From Polaromonas sp. (lineage in GTDB: Bacteria; Pseudomonadota; Gammaproteobacteria; Burkholderiales; Burkholderiaceae_C): DNA of 64,000 nucleotides. Made by a program: the position numbers and the translations under genes. The DNA is taken from assembly GCF_016185115.1 (NCBI RefSeq), contig NZ_JACPOF010000021.1:372001-436000 (forward strand), written 5' to 3'. A model generated the notes under the pieces. The model was given only the letters and a program-made list of their open reading frames with translations, searched no databases and was not told where the DNA came from. Positions 25,861-33,814 of this stretch are shown here, piece by piece (within the stretch, counting starts at the first letter, position 1; each line of letters opens with the position of its first letter).

Positions 25861-26829
25861 ATGCAAAGGCGCGCCGCTCTCTTGACCGTGGCAGCACTGG
25901 CCGCAGTGGCTGGTCACGTGCGCGCCCAGGGTCCGGGCGGCGAGGGCTTTCGCATCGTCGCGCCGTTCCCGCCGGGAGGCCCGATTGATTCGCTGGCACG
26001 CATTCTTGCTGCGGGTTTGACGGAGCGCTACAAACAAAGTGCAGTGGTTGAAAACCTCGCAGGCGCGGCCGGCAATATCGGCATCGAAAAGGTCAGGCGC
26101 GCCAGGCCCGATGGCCAGACGCTGCTGGTGGTACCTGCCGGCAACCTGACCATCAACCCGACCCTGATGCCCAACTTCCCGTTCAACATCGAACGCGATT
26201 TTGTGCCCATCACGATGCTGGCGAAGGCACCCAATGTGCTGGTGGCCAACCCGTCGCTGGGCGTGAAGAATGCCAAAGAGCTGGTGGCCATGGCCAAAGC
26301 CAGACCCGGCAAGCTGGCCTACGCCTCGCCGGGCATCGGCAGCGGGCTGCATCTGGCGGGGGAACTGTTCAAGCAGCAGGCCGATGTCGACCTTTTGCAT
26401 GTGCCTTACAAGGGCACAGGCCCGGCGCTCAACGACGTACTGGGCGGTCAGGTGCCGTTGATGTTCAGCAACCTGCCGGCCACGCTGGCGCATATCAGGA
26501 GCGGCAAGCTGCTGGCGCTTGGTACGACCGAGTCGGCACGCAGCTCCAGCGCACCCGACATTCCGACGCTCGCAGAGCAGGGCATTAACGGTGTGGTGGT
26601 GACTTCATGGTACGGCCTGCTCGCGCCAGCGGGCACGCCCGCCGCCGTGGCGGAGCGCCTGGCGAAAGACGCGGCAGATATTCTTGGCCAGCCGGCCGTG
26701 CGCGAACAGCTCAAGGCTCAGGGCCTCACTGAGACCCTGATGAAGCCCGCCGAATTCGCAACCTACATGCGCGTCGAAACTGCGCAATGGGCAAAGATCA
26801 TTAAAGCCCGCAACATCGTTGCGGAATGA
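25861..26829 (+). CDS. Bug-family (TctC-like) periplasmic solute receptor
   Basis: 322 aa. A short signal peptide (residues 1-21, ending GHVRAQ) precedes FRIVAPFPPGGPIDSLARIL, the Bug signature; then GQTLLVVPAGNLTINP, YASPGIGSGLHLAGELF and VPYKGTGPALNDVLGG line the cleft. A second uptake-related protein in an operon that already encodes an ABC importer suggests either two substrates or a sensing role, which some Bug proteins have. No TctAB genes are near. Its stop codon is part of the left end of a hairpin element (26828-26931). Confidence 0.93.
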   Translation: MQRRAALLTVAALAAVAGHVRAQGPGGEGFRIVAPFPPGGPIDSLARILAAGLTERYKQSAVVENLAGAAGNIGIEKVRRARPDGQTLLVVPAGNLTINPTLMPNFPFNIERDFVPITMLAKAPNVLVANPSLGVKNAKELVAMAKARPGKLAYASPGIGSGLHLAGELFKQQADVDLLHVPYKGTGPALNDVLGGQVPLMFSNLPATLAHIRSGKLLALGTTESARSSSAPDIPTLAEQGINGVVVTSWYGLLAPAGTPAAVAERLAKDAADILGQPAVREQLKAQGLTETLMKPAEFATYMRVETAQWAKIIKARNIVAE

Positions 26830-26931
26830 CTCCGCTTCCATGTCAATCCAGGACGTCGTTACTTCGCCTTGCCGTGCTGCAGCACTGTCTGCGGCTCGCG
26901 CCTAGTCCCGGACCGACCTGAAAACGGAGTC
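26828..26931. repeat. 104-bp hairpin element overlapping the Bug receptor stop codon
   Basis: Outer ends GACTCCG (26828-26834) and CGGAGTC (26925-26931); an inner pair TCCAGGAC / GTCCCGGA brackets an imperfect hairpin centred on GCTGCAGC. The left end provides the last two bases of the receptor's TGA. Like the elements at 18232 and 19887 it sits in one of the only three gaps above 100 bp in this operon. The CGCCTTGCCGTGCTGCAGCA-type core is one I associate with Burkholderiales intergenic repeats. Confidence 0.7.
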
Positions 26932-26962
26932 GATCGTTAGTACTTTTCCAGGAGAACCCACC

Positions 26963-27211
26963 ATGACGATGAACAGCATTCCCATCAACGCCCTGCAGGA
27001 GCGTTATCTGCAGCCGCACCAGGCGCGTCAGCGTCCGCCCACCACGTTCGAAGACCTGCTCGGTGATTCCATCGAGCGCGGTTTTGCCGCGGGCCACTGG
27101 GAGCTGGATGCGCTGGTCGAGCACCTGAACAAGGGCGGGCCGCTGGGACCCAATGGCCAACCCTGGACTGCCGAATCGTTCCAGACCCTCATGAAGACAC
27201 TGGGAGAGTGA
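26963..27211 (+). CDS. Small recombinase-like helix-turn-helix protein
   Basis: 82 aa, genuine by context: AGGAGA before ATG and one base to the next gene. The C-terminal half (LNKGGPLGPNGQPWTAESFQ) resembles the N-terminal helix-turn-helix seen in serine-recombinase 'Recombinase' domains, but nothing catalytic is present. The N-terminus (ALQERYLQPHQARQRPP) is hydrophilic. I recall small proteins of this sort next to Rieske oxygenase genes, so a dedicated partner or regulator of the oxygenase at 27213 is possible; the function is unknown. Confidence 0.75.
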   Translation: MTMNSIPINALQERYLQPHQARQRPPTTFEDLLGDSIERGFAAGHWELDALVEHLNKGGPLGPNGQPWTAESFQTLMKTLGE

Positions 27212-27212
27212 C

Positions 27213-28253
27213 ATGACCACAGCTACCGCAACCCCAACCACCCCCACGCCAACAGCTGCCGATGTCGACAAGCTGCTTGAGCGCGGCCTTTATGACCTCT
27301 GGTACCCCATCTGCCCGTCGCACTTTGTAAAAGAGCGCCCGGTCTCCATGCGCCGCCTGGGCTACAAGATTGCTGTCTGGCGCGATGCCAATGGCAAGGC
27401 CCATGCGCTGGAAGACCACTGCCCGCACCGCGGTGCGCCGCTGTCCATGGGTGTGAACCTGGGCGACCGCCTGGCCTGCCCGTACCACGGCATTGAAGTG
27501 CGCTGCGACGGTACCGTGACCAAGGTACCCGCCAGCCCCGGCTGCACGCTTGAAGGCTCGCGCGCGACGCGGTCCTTCCACGTCATCGAGGCTGCAGAGT
27601 CGATCTGGATCTACAACAGCCGCGACCATGTCGAGACACCGCCGCCACTGAATCTGCCTGAAGAAATCAGCAGCCCCGAGTGGAGCTCTTTCCTTTGCTA
27701 CGTCGAGTGGCGCGGCGACTACCGTTATGTGGCCGACAACGTGATGGACCCCATGCACGGCAGTTTTGTGCACAAGCAGTCGCATTCCATGAGCGAAGGC
27801 GACATCAGCGCCAAGTTCAAGCTGCGCAAGACCGACAGCGGTTTCATGTTTGAAAAAGACGGCCAGCGCGATGTGAACTTCGACTGGACCGAGTGGGGCG
27901 ACACCGGCACGCAGTGGATGCGCCTGGCGATTCCCTATCCAAAAACCGGCGGCCCCGGCGGCAGCTTTACCGTTATCGGGAGCTACACACCGGTGAGCCC
28001 GCAGCTGTCGGTCGTCTTCTTCTGGCGCTGCCGCAAGGTCAGCGGCTGGCAGCGCGATGTGTGGCGTTTTCTGTACCGCAACCGGCTTGAGCAGCGCCAC
28101 TGGGTGGTGCTGGAGCAGGACCGCGTCATGCTGGAGACCATGGAGCCCGATGCCAACCAGCGCGAGCACCTGTACGAGCACGACATCGGCCTGTCACGCC
28201 TGCGCAAGACCATGCAGAACATGGCGCTGAAGCAACTCACGGCAGCGAAGTAA
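27213..28253 (+). CDS. Rieske non-haem iron oxygenase, VanA/phthalate-oxygenase type
   Basis: 346-aa oxygenase component. Rieske ligands Cys70-x-His72 (HCPHRGAPLSMG) and Cys89-x2-His92 (CPYHGIEVRCDG); the mononuclear iron site is in YVADNVMDPMHGSFVH with His182 and His187 and bridging Asp175/179. The length and the lack of a beta-subunit gene place it with the homomeric, alpha-only oxygenases (vanillate demethylase, phthalate 4,5-dioxygenase and relatives). It could hydroxylate or O/N-demethylate an aromatic acid. Electron donor: presumably the Rieske ferredoxin at 14418. It lies 1 bp after the small HTH-like gene and 3 bp before an SDR. Confidence 0.93.
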   Translation: MTTATATPTTPTPTAADVDKLLERGLYDLWYPICPSHFVKERPVSMRRLGYKIAVWRDANGKAHALEDHCPHRGAPLSMGVNLGDRLACPYHGIEVRCDGTVTKVPASPGCTLEGSRATRSFHVIEAAESIWIYNSRDHVETPPPLNLPEEISSPEWSSFLCYVEWRGDYRYVADNVMDPMHGSFVHKQSHSMSEGDISAKFKLRKTDSGFMFEKDGQRDVNFDWTEWGDTGTQWMRLAIPYPKTGGPGGSFTVIGSYTPVSPQLSVVFFWRCRKVSGWQRDVWRFLYRNRLEQRHWVVLEQDRVMLETMEPDANQREHLYEHDIGLSRLRKTMQNMALKQLTAAK

Positions 28254-28256
28254 AAG

Positions 28257-29036
28257 ATGGACCTCGACATTGCCGGCCGCAAGGCGCTGGTCTGTGGCGC
28301 CAGCGCCGGCCTTGGTTTTGCCTGCGCCGAAGCGCTGGCGAAAGAGGGCGTTGAAGTGGTGATGGCTGCGCGCACCGAAGCTACTTTGAGAGAGGCTGCA
28401 GCAAAGCTGGCGGCGATCTTGAAAGCACCGGTGTCGTGGGTGGCCGCTGATGTCACGACCGCAGAAGGGCGGGCGCGCATTTTTGCTGCGCACCCGGACT
28501 TTGACATCGTGGTGACCAATGCAGGCGGCCCGCCGCCTGGCGACTTTCGCAACTGGGATCGCGATGCCTGGCTGGCTGCGCTGGACGCCAACATGCTGAG
28601 CCCCATAGAGATCATCAAGCGCACGGTCGACGGCATGATGGCGCGCGGTTTTGGCCGCATCATCAACATCACGTCAAGCTCCGTCAAATCACCCATTGAT
28701 GCGCTGGGCCTGAGCACGGGTGCCCGCAGCGGCCTGACAGGTTTTGTGGCCGGGCTTGCGCGCAGCACGGTGGCCCGCAATGTCACCATCAACAACATCC
28801 TGCCCGGCACCTTTGATACCAGCCGTCTGGCGGGCAATTTCGCTGCGCAGGCAAAGCGTGAAAACGCGAGTGTTGAAGAAGTGAAGGCAAAGCGCCTGGC
28901 CAAACACCCGGCGCACCGCTTTGGCCGGCCAGAAGAGTTTGGCCAGGCCTGTGCTTTTTTATGCGGTGCTAACTCGGGCTACATCAATGGACAAAATTTG
29001 CTGATGGATGGCGGTTCTTTCTCCGGCGCCTGGTGA
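28257..29036 (+). CDS. Atypical SDR lacking the Tyr-x3-Lys pair
   Basis: 259 aa. The cofactor loop is CGASAGLGFACAEAL; NAG is followed by GPPPGDF, marking the GGPPPG subfamily. Where classical SDRs have Ser...Tyr-x3-Lys, this reads TSSSVKSPIDALGLSTGARS: the catalytic Tyr is missing and Arg stands near the Lys position. The same loss is usual for this subgroup (annotated as FabG-like), so it is not a decay event. The C-terminus (GYINGQNLLMDGGSFSGAW) is normal. Activity is uncertain; it may use a different acid or serve another reaction. Last gene of the operon; repeat hairpins follow. Confidence 0.9.
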   Translation: MDLDIAGRKALVCGASAGLGFACAEALAKEGVEVVMAARTEATLREAAAKLAAILKAPVSWVAADVTTAEGRARIFAAHPDFDIVVTNAGGPPPGDFRNWDRDAWLAALDANMLSPIEIIKRTVDGMMARGFGRIINITSSSVKSPIDALGLSTGARSGLTGFVAGLARSTVARNVTINNILPGTFDTSRLAGNFAAQAKRENASVEEVKAKRLAKHPAHRFGRPEEFGQACAFLCGANSGYINGQNLLMDGGSFSGAW

Positions 29037-29059
29037 TTTCGCCCTGTCTCTTTTCTTGT

Positions 29060-29146
29060 CATTGCGGACTCGATCCGCAATCCATGAATCCGAATCCCGA
29101 GACCCAGAAACCCTGAAGTCATGGATCCCGGGTCAAGCCCGGGATG
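29060..29146. repeat. Paired REP-like hairpins after the operon
   Basis: Two hairpins: TTGCGGA-CTCGA-TCCGCAA (29062-29080) and TCCCGGG-TCAAG-CCCGGGA (29126-29144), with CATGAATC / GTCATGGATC facing each other between them. The second is a very widespread proteobacterial repeat form. There is no T-tract, but the position just after the last operon gene and before the convergent ChaN gene fits transcription attenuation or mRNA end protection. Confidence 0.72.
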
Positions 29147-29162
29147 ACAGCCCGCATGGCTC

Positions 29163-30017
29163 TTATTTCCCGCCCGTCTGCTTTTTAAACTCCTCGCAGT
29201 AGTCCTTCTCGGGCAGCGCAGGCGTCAACCAGAGCGCATCAAACACCTCTGCTTTTTCAGCGTCGGTCACCGGGCCTGCGTGCAGCCGCAAGGTTTTGCT
29301 TTTGATATCGGCTTTCAGGTGTTGCGCCACCCCCAGGTTTTTATCGGCGTGGCCGCTGCCTGACAGCAACACCACCACCTTGCCCGGCAACAACGCCTGT
29401 CCCAGGGTGTTGGCCATGCTGATGTCCTTGGCAATCTGAATGCGTGTCATCGGCGTGATCTGGCTTTCCGGCAGCAGGTTGCAGTGGCCCAGCCGTATCG
29501 CCTGCTGTTGTGCTTTCAGCGCCGGGCCGGGCAACTGGCCGTCGAGCTTGCTGTCAGCCATGCTGGGCTGCATCCGGTCGCGCGGCAGGTTGGCGCCCAG
29601 CACCGGCACACCGGCACGCACCGCCGTCATCACCGCAGGGCCGTAGGCTTCCCAGGGCCAGGCCCTGTCGTTCCATCTCAATGCGTTTTTGGCTTCCTGC
29701 TCATTGGAGCTGGGGTGCAGGGTCGCGGTGCTGCGGCCGGCATCTGCCATCTCCAGCGCCACAGCGGCCAGTACACCACGCTGGGCGAGCAGGGCAATCA
29801 CCTGCTGCTCGATTTGCTGGTGCTCTGGGGCGTCGTGCTGTTCGCCAATCAGCAGGACATCGGTGGGCAGCAACGGGTCAATGCGGGCAGCGGTGGCTGT
29901 GGCGATGGTTGCGTCCAGTGGGCGTATGAGGGGCGCTTCGGGTTTGCTGGCGCAGGCCCCTACAAGTACGAGGATGGCAAGCGGTGACCAGTGACTGATC
30001 GAAAAATAAGGATGCAT
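29163..30017 (-). CDS. ChaN family lipoprotein
   Basis: 284-aa predicted lipoprotein: hydrophobic leader with lipobox LVGAC at residues 18-22. VLLIGEQHDAPEHQQIEQQV and VLLSGSGHADKNLGVAQHL are the two His-containing blocks of the ChaN/haem-binding uptake (Tiki-like) family, and LRWNDRAWPWEAYGPAVMTA is the middle block. Campylobacter ChaN binds haem; some relatives are metal-dependent proteases. No haem-uptake genes are adjacent. It is convergent with the catabolic operon. Confidence 0.88.
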   Translation of the reverse strand: MHPYFSISHWSPLAILVLVGACASKPEAPLIRPLDATIATATAARIDPLLPTDVLLIGEQHDAPEHQQIEQQVIALLAQRGVLAAVALEMADAGRSTATLHPSSNEQEAKNALRWNDRAWPWEAYGPAVMTAVRAGVPVLGANLPRDRMQPSMADSKLDGQLPGPALKAQQQAIRLGHCNLLPESQITPMTRIQIAKDISMANTLGQALLPGKVVVLLSGSGHADKNLGVAQHLKADIKSKTLRLHAGPVTDAEKAEVFDALWLTPALPEKDYCEEFKKQTGGK

Positions 30018-30090
30018 GGCGGAATACTAAGCCTTGCGGAGGCTGCCCTGTCTGCGCTGGCGCAACATGTGGCGTCGGCCTGAATCGTCA

Positions 30091-30249
30091 AAAAGTTAAT
30101 ATGGAACTTAACATTTTGGTCTCTGGAGCAGGTTCGAGCGTCCAAACCAGGCTGCAGAACGCAAAAAAGGCCAAAACATGGCCTTTTTTACCCCTCAAAT
30201 CGGCTGCAGCCCTTTAAATACGTACGTGAGCAGCTACTGAATTAATAGC
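30091..30249 (+). repeat. Composite intergenic repeat, copy 3
   Basis: Starts with AAAA and the 18-bp site GTTAATATGGAACTTAAC (30095-30112). It then has AAAAAAGGCC-AAAACAT-GGCCTTTTTT (30165-30189), which is a good hairpin with a T-tract, the core ATCGGCTGCAGCC, and the right-hand block TAAATACGTACGTGAGCAG followed by CTACTGAATTAATAGC. Order and polarity as in copies 1 and 2. It occupies the 251-bp gap between two minus-strand genes, where the hairpin could terminate transcription. Confidence 0.88.
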
Positions 30250-30268
30250 GTTGACCTGCTCCAGGCGC

Positions 30269-30550
30269 TCAGTGCAGCGAAATTGGCGTGTTCGCCAGGC
30301 CGCTATAGCCTTCCAGCGTGTCTTCGATCTCCTGCTGGGTAGGGGTGTTTTGTTGCCAGGCGCTCAGGCGCTGCTGGAACATCTCTGCCCATGATCCATC
30401 AAGGTAAACCTCTTTGCCAGAGCGCTTGTCCACGATCTCGAAGCCGTGGCGTTCAAGTTCGGGCACTTGGGGTGCGGGGGCCGACTCCTCAGGCGCGTTG
30501 GCGTGAATCTGCACCACCACAAAGGATTCGGAGTCATAAAGCATTTGCAT
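30269..30550 (-). CDS. DUF3567 family protein
   Basis: 93-aa conserved betaproteobacterial protein of unknown function. The family pattern is clear: MQMLYDSESFVVVQI at the start, ELERHGFEIVDKRSGKEVYL in the middle and a helical C-terminus ending PISLH. It is soluble, with no signal peptide. GGAAG stands eight bases before ATG 30550. It is a single gene flanked by repeat copy 3 downstream and 130 bp of unremarkable spacer upstream. Confidence 0.88.
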   Translation of the reverse strand: MQMLYDSESFVVVQIHANAPEESAPAPQVPELERHGFEIVDKRSGKEVYLDGSWAEMFQQRLSAWQQNTPTQQEIEDTLEGYSGLANTPISLH

Positions 30551-30682
30551 GGTGGGCTTCCTTTTGTTGAGGTCTTGCTAGTGAGATAGCAACGATGGTG
30601 CCAAGTTCAAGGGCGGCCATGTAAATCAAGGTATCTGGAGTCAGGTGATGCACAGTATGCAGCCAAAATGCACACCTTTGGC

Positions 30683-31768
30683 CTATAGCGGCCTGATGAT
30701 CTCCGACAGGTTCTGGTCTATGAAGTCGCCATTTTGCTGCGTGATTCGATTGCGCACCGGCAGGTACCCCAGTGAAGGCGCATACCAGATCTCGACTTTC
30801 TGGTCGTATTCGCGGCGTGGTTTGCGGGTCAGCTTGACCGTGGCGAACTCCCCTGCCGGCAACTGCAGCTTTTCTTCAGTTTCGACCACAAAAGTCCAGG
30901 TGTCCGCATCGCGCGGGCCTACGGTGTAGATCGTGACCTCGCTGCCCTGGGGGAAATCACCGGGTCTGGCGGCCAGCATGCCGGCCAGCTGCATGAACAC
31001 GCTGACCCTGTCCTGCGCGCCCTCAACCCAGGGCGCGTCCGGCGTGTTGGCGCTGAAGGTGATCTTTCTTTTTCCGGCGTCGAAATGCGCGGCCTGCTCG
31101 CTCCTGAAGCGGTCGGCAAACCGCGTGGGTGCCAGACCGGCCTCCGTCACGCTGCCCACGCTCGTCATGGTGCGTGAGCCGAGGAACATGGCGCTGACCT
31201 TCATGTAGGTGTCGTATTCACCGACATTTGCCTTCCAGCCCAGTTCGGCGCTGGCGTAGTAATTCATCCCTTTGGAGCCACCGGTCATCTTGTACTGCAG
31301 CACAACCGAGGACGGCAGCTTGATGGCCGTGACCAGTGTGGTGGCCGGGCCTGCGGGAGGCGTCGCGGTACTGGCCGCGACTGTTGGTGATGCGGCGGGC
31401 ATCGCGACTGGCGGGGCGGTGGGGGTCGCCAGGGCGGTTTGCGAACTTTCGGGTTCGCTGACCTGCACGTCAGGGGGGGGCGCGGGCGCCTCGGCAACCA
31501 CAGCCGGACGCTCAACTGGCGGTGGTCGTGGGCGCGGTGGTGGTTTGGGTTTGACGACAGCAACTGGTGCCGGCAGCGGCGCAACGGGCACTGGCGGGCG
31601 TTCTGGCTCAATCATGCGGGTCTCAAATGCAGCCGTGGCGACGCCCGGGTCCAGCTTCATGCCGAAACTGCCGGGTGCAGCCTTCAGCGCCAGCAGGTGC
31701 ACGGCCAGAACCAGGAGCGCCAGCAGCGCGAGTTGCCGCCAGGAAGGCATGCCCTTGCTGCGCATCAT
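30683..31768 (-). CDS. DUF3108 domain protein with Pro-rich linker
   Basis: 361 aa from ATG 31768. An N-terminal membrane anchor or uncleaved signal (LALLALLVLAVHLLAL) is followed by about 110 residues rich in Pro, Ala and Val (KPKPPPRPRPPP), and then a DUF3108 domain (from LPSSVVLQYKMTGG to the end). The layout, anchor plus proline-rich spacer plus beta-rich domain, resembles TonB-like envelope-spanning proteins, but there is no TonB C-terminus. The start overlaps the IclR stop (ATGATG), so the two are coupled. The open frame further upstream lies inside the IclR gene and is discarded. Function unknown. Confidence 0.82.
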   Translation of the reverse strand: MMRSKGMPSWRQLALLALLVLAVHLLALKAAPGSFGMKLDPGVATAAFETRMIEPERPPVPVAPLPAPVAVVKPKPPPRPRPPPVERPAVVAEAPAPPPDVQVSEPESSQTALATPTAPPVAMPAASPTVAASTATPPAGPATTLVTAIKLPSSVVLQYKMTGGSKGMNYYASAELGWKANVGEYDTYMKVSAMFLGSRTMTSVGSVTEAGLAPTRFADRFRSEQAAHFDAGKRKITFSANTPDAPWVEGAQDRVSVFMQLAGMLAARPGDFPQGSEVTIYTVGPRDADTWTFVVETEEKLQLPAGEFATVKLTRKPRREYDQKVEIWYAPSLGYLPVRNRITQQNGDFIDQNLSEIIRPL

Positions 31769-32607
31769 GCGGCGACGAACCCAAGGTCTGCAGAAAGCTG
31801 CGTTGCCGCCGCTTTCAAAGGCTTCGCCACCTGGCCGTCCCATGCCGAATCAAAATTCGCCAGCGAGCCCAGCGCTACCATGCCCAGCACCATGTGGCCG
31901 TCGGCATCAAACACCGGCGCGCAAAAACCGGCGACGCCAGGCATCAGCGTGTTGATGACGCGGCTGATGCCGCGCTCGCGGATCTCTTCAAGTGTTTTTG
32001 TCACTTCGGCCATGCTTGAGGGCACGTCGGTGCGTCCGGATTTCTGGGTGCGAGCGAGTTCATCTTTCAGCAACAGGGTGAGCCGCTCGCCGGCTGTTTT
32101 GCGGCCCAGGCCCACAAAGGCCAGAAAACACAAACCTGTGGCCGAAGACAACAGCGGCATGACATCGCCGAGTCGAAGATTCACGGTGATGGCCTGTGGC
32201 GATTCTTCCCAGTGCACCATGGTCGGCCCCTGGTTACCCCAGACGGCCAGCGCCAGCGTCTGGCCTATGTCTTCCATCAGGGGGCCTATACGCTGGCGTG
32301 CCAGCTTCACGCTGTCAATGCGCGCCAGGGAGGCGAGCCCTAACTTCAGTGCCGCCGGACCAAGGTCGTAACGGGTTGTTCCGACATCCTGAACCACCAG
32401 AGACAGGCGCTGGAAGCTCACCAGATAGCGGTGCGCTTTGGCTGCATTCATGCCGGCGGCTGCAGCCAGGTCGCGCAGCATCAAGGGTCCGCCCGATGCG
32501 GCCAGAACCTGCAGCAGGCTGAAGCCAACCTCGACCGACTGTATGCCGGCGCGCTGCGGCCCATCGCTCTCAAGGTCTGTATCTTCTGGTTGCGCCCGCT
32601 TGTTCAT
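31765..32607 (-). CDS. IclR-family transcriptional regulator
   Basis: 280 aa. Winged helix at residues 22-85 (GIQSVEVGFSLLQVL, LRDLAAAAGMNAAKAHRYL), effector domain after (TMVHWEESPQAITVNLRLG, MPLLSSATGLCFLA). Divergent from the FAH-family hydrolase gene with a 135-bp AT-rich spacer, so it very probably controls that gene and the acid-catabolism genes beyond it. It is upstream of and coupled to the DUF3108 gene, which makes no obvious functional sense. Confidence 0.93.
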   Translation of the reverse strand: MNKRAQPEDTDLESDGPQRAGIQSVEVGFSLLQVLAASGGPLMLRDLAAAAGMNAAKAHRYLVSFQRLSLVVQDVGTTRYDLGPAALKLGLASLARIDSVKLARQRIGPLMEDIGQTLALAVWGNQGPTMVHWEESPQAITVNLRLGDVMPLLSSATGLCFLAFVGLGRKTAGERLTLLLKDELARTQKSGRTDVPSSMAEVTKTLEEIRERGISRVINTLMPGVAGFCAPVFDADGHMVLGMVALGSLANFDSAWDGQVAKPLKAAATQLSADLGFVAA

Positions 32608-32742
32608 GCTCTTGAATTAGAATTGAGAATTACATTTAGGTAAATTAATTTCACTTATCGTAACTCTGACGAGGGGTTGCGGCATGCATATTGATAGACT
32701 GACTCCCAAAATCACGCTGACATCCAGCCAGACAGGACTTTG
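32608..32742. promoter_or_regulatory. Divergent IclR/FAH-family promoter region
   Basis: AT-rich island at 32610-32660 in GC-rich surroundings. TGAATTAGAATT (starting 32613) faces TTAATTTCA (ending about 32653) as an imperfect inverted pair, with GAGAATTAC and GTAAATTAA between. This is the expected place for an IclR operator and for both promoters, but I cannot fix -10/-35 boxes. Confidence 0.45.
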
Positions 32743-33729
32743 ATGAAACTCGCTACCTATAAAGACGGATCACGTGACGGCCAGCTGATTGTGGTCTCGC
32801 GTGACCTCTCGACCGCCCATTATGCGACGGGCATCGCCGGCAAATTGCAGCAGGTTCTGGACGACTGGAACTTTATGTCTCCACAACTGGAAGACCTTTA
32901 CCAGGCCCTCAACAACGGCAAGGCACGGCACGCATTCCCGTTTGACCCGGCGCAGTGCATGGCGCCGCTGCCGCGTGCGTACCAGTGGGCCGACGGCTCG
33001 GCCTTCATCAACCACGTGGAACTGGTGCGCAAGGCGCGCAACTCCGAGGTGCCCGCATCTTTCTACACCGACCCCCTGATGTACCAGGGCGGCAGCGACG
33101 ACTTTATGGGCCCCTGCGATGACGTCGTGGTGGCCAGTGAGGACTACGGCATCGACTTTGAAGCCGAGGTTGCAGTGATCACCGCCGACGTGCCCATGCG
33201 CGCCACGCCCGAACAGGCGCTCGAAGGCATACGCCTGGTCATGCTGGCCAACGATGTCTCCCTGCGCAACCTGATTCCCGACGAGCTTGCAAAAGGCTTC
33301 GGTTTTTTCCAGAGCAAGCCCGCAACGGCTTTCAGCCCTGTCGCCGTCACGCTCGACGAATTGGGTGACACCTGGAAAGACGGCCGCCTGCACCTCACCC
33401 TGCAAAGCACCTGGAACGGTCGCAAGGTCGGCATGTGCGAAGCCGGCCCCGAGATGACCTTCAGCTTCGGCCAGCTGATTGCCCACATCTGCAAGACACG
33501 GAATGTGCGTGCCGGCAGCGTGATTGGCTCGGGCACCGTGAGCAACAAGGACTGGAGCCATGGCTACAGCTGCATCGCCGAAAAGCGCGCGATTGAAACC
33601 ATTGAGGACGGCAAGCCAAAAACAGAATTCATGAAGTTCGGCGACACCATACGCATCGAAGCCAGGGGCAGGGACGGGCAGTCGGTGTTTGGGGCGATTG
33701 ACCAGAAGGTGGTGAACCGTTACGGTTGA
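32743..33729 (+). CDS. Fumarylacetoacetate hydrolase (FAH) family protein
   Basis: 328 aa from ATG 32743 (the preceding in-frame TTG is less likely). FAH-fold elements: DDVVVASEDYGIDFEAEVAVI with the Glu metal ligands, VMLANDVSLRNLIP with the Asp ligand, GFFQSKPATAFSPVAV and GSVIGSGTVSNKDW. The family hydrolyses or decarboxylates beta-diketo acids, or hydrates 2-oxo-4-enoates, at the end of aromatic pathways; length and N-terminal layout are nearer true fumarylacetoacetases than the short hydratases. Target of the divergent IclR regulator by context. Confidence 0.9.
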   Translation: MKLATYKDGSRDGQLIVVSRDLSTAHYATGIAGKLQQVLDDWNFMSPQLEDLYQALNNGKARHAFPFDPAQCMAPLPRAYQWADGSAFINHVELVRKARNSEVPASFYTDPLMYQGGSDDFMGPCDDVVVASEDYGIDFEAEVAVITADVPMRATPEQALEGIRLVMLANDVSLRNLIPDELAKGFGFFQSKPATAFSPVAVTLDELGDTWKDGRLHLTLQSTWNGRKVGMCEAGPEMTFSFGQLIAHICKTRNVRAGSVIGSGTVSNKDWSHGYSCIAEKRAIETIEDGKPKTEFMKFGDTIRIEARGRDGQSVFGAIDQKVVNRYG

Positions 33730-33814
33730 GCCTGCAGTGCGCTCTTTACGCCAGCGCGGCTGTTAACCAATAATGCCCTATTGCAGGCGAACGGTCGCCC
33801 GCCCCGGAGACGCG

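Noticed and set aside
24247..26493. 748-codon open frame opposite to the aldehyde dehydrogenase, VOC and Bug genes
   Set aside because: It spans three well-supported genes on the other strand and their junctions; an antisense artefact of codon bias.
14418..29036. Operon as a known phthalate, vanillate or taurine cluster
   Set aside because: Each of these explains only two or three genes; the ThDP, NadX-like, cupin and two-domain VOC genes do not belong to any of them as I know them.
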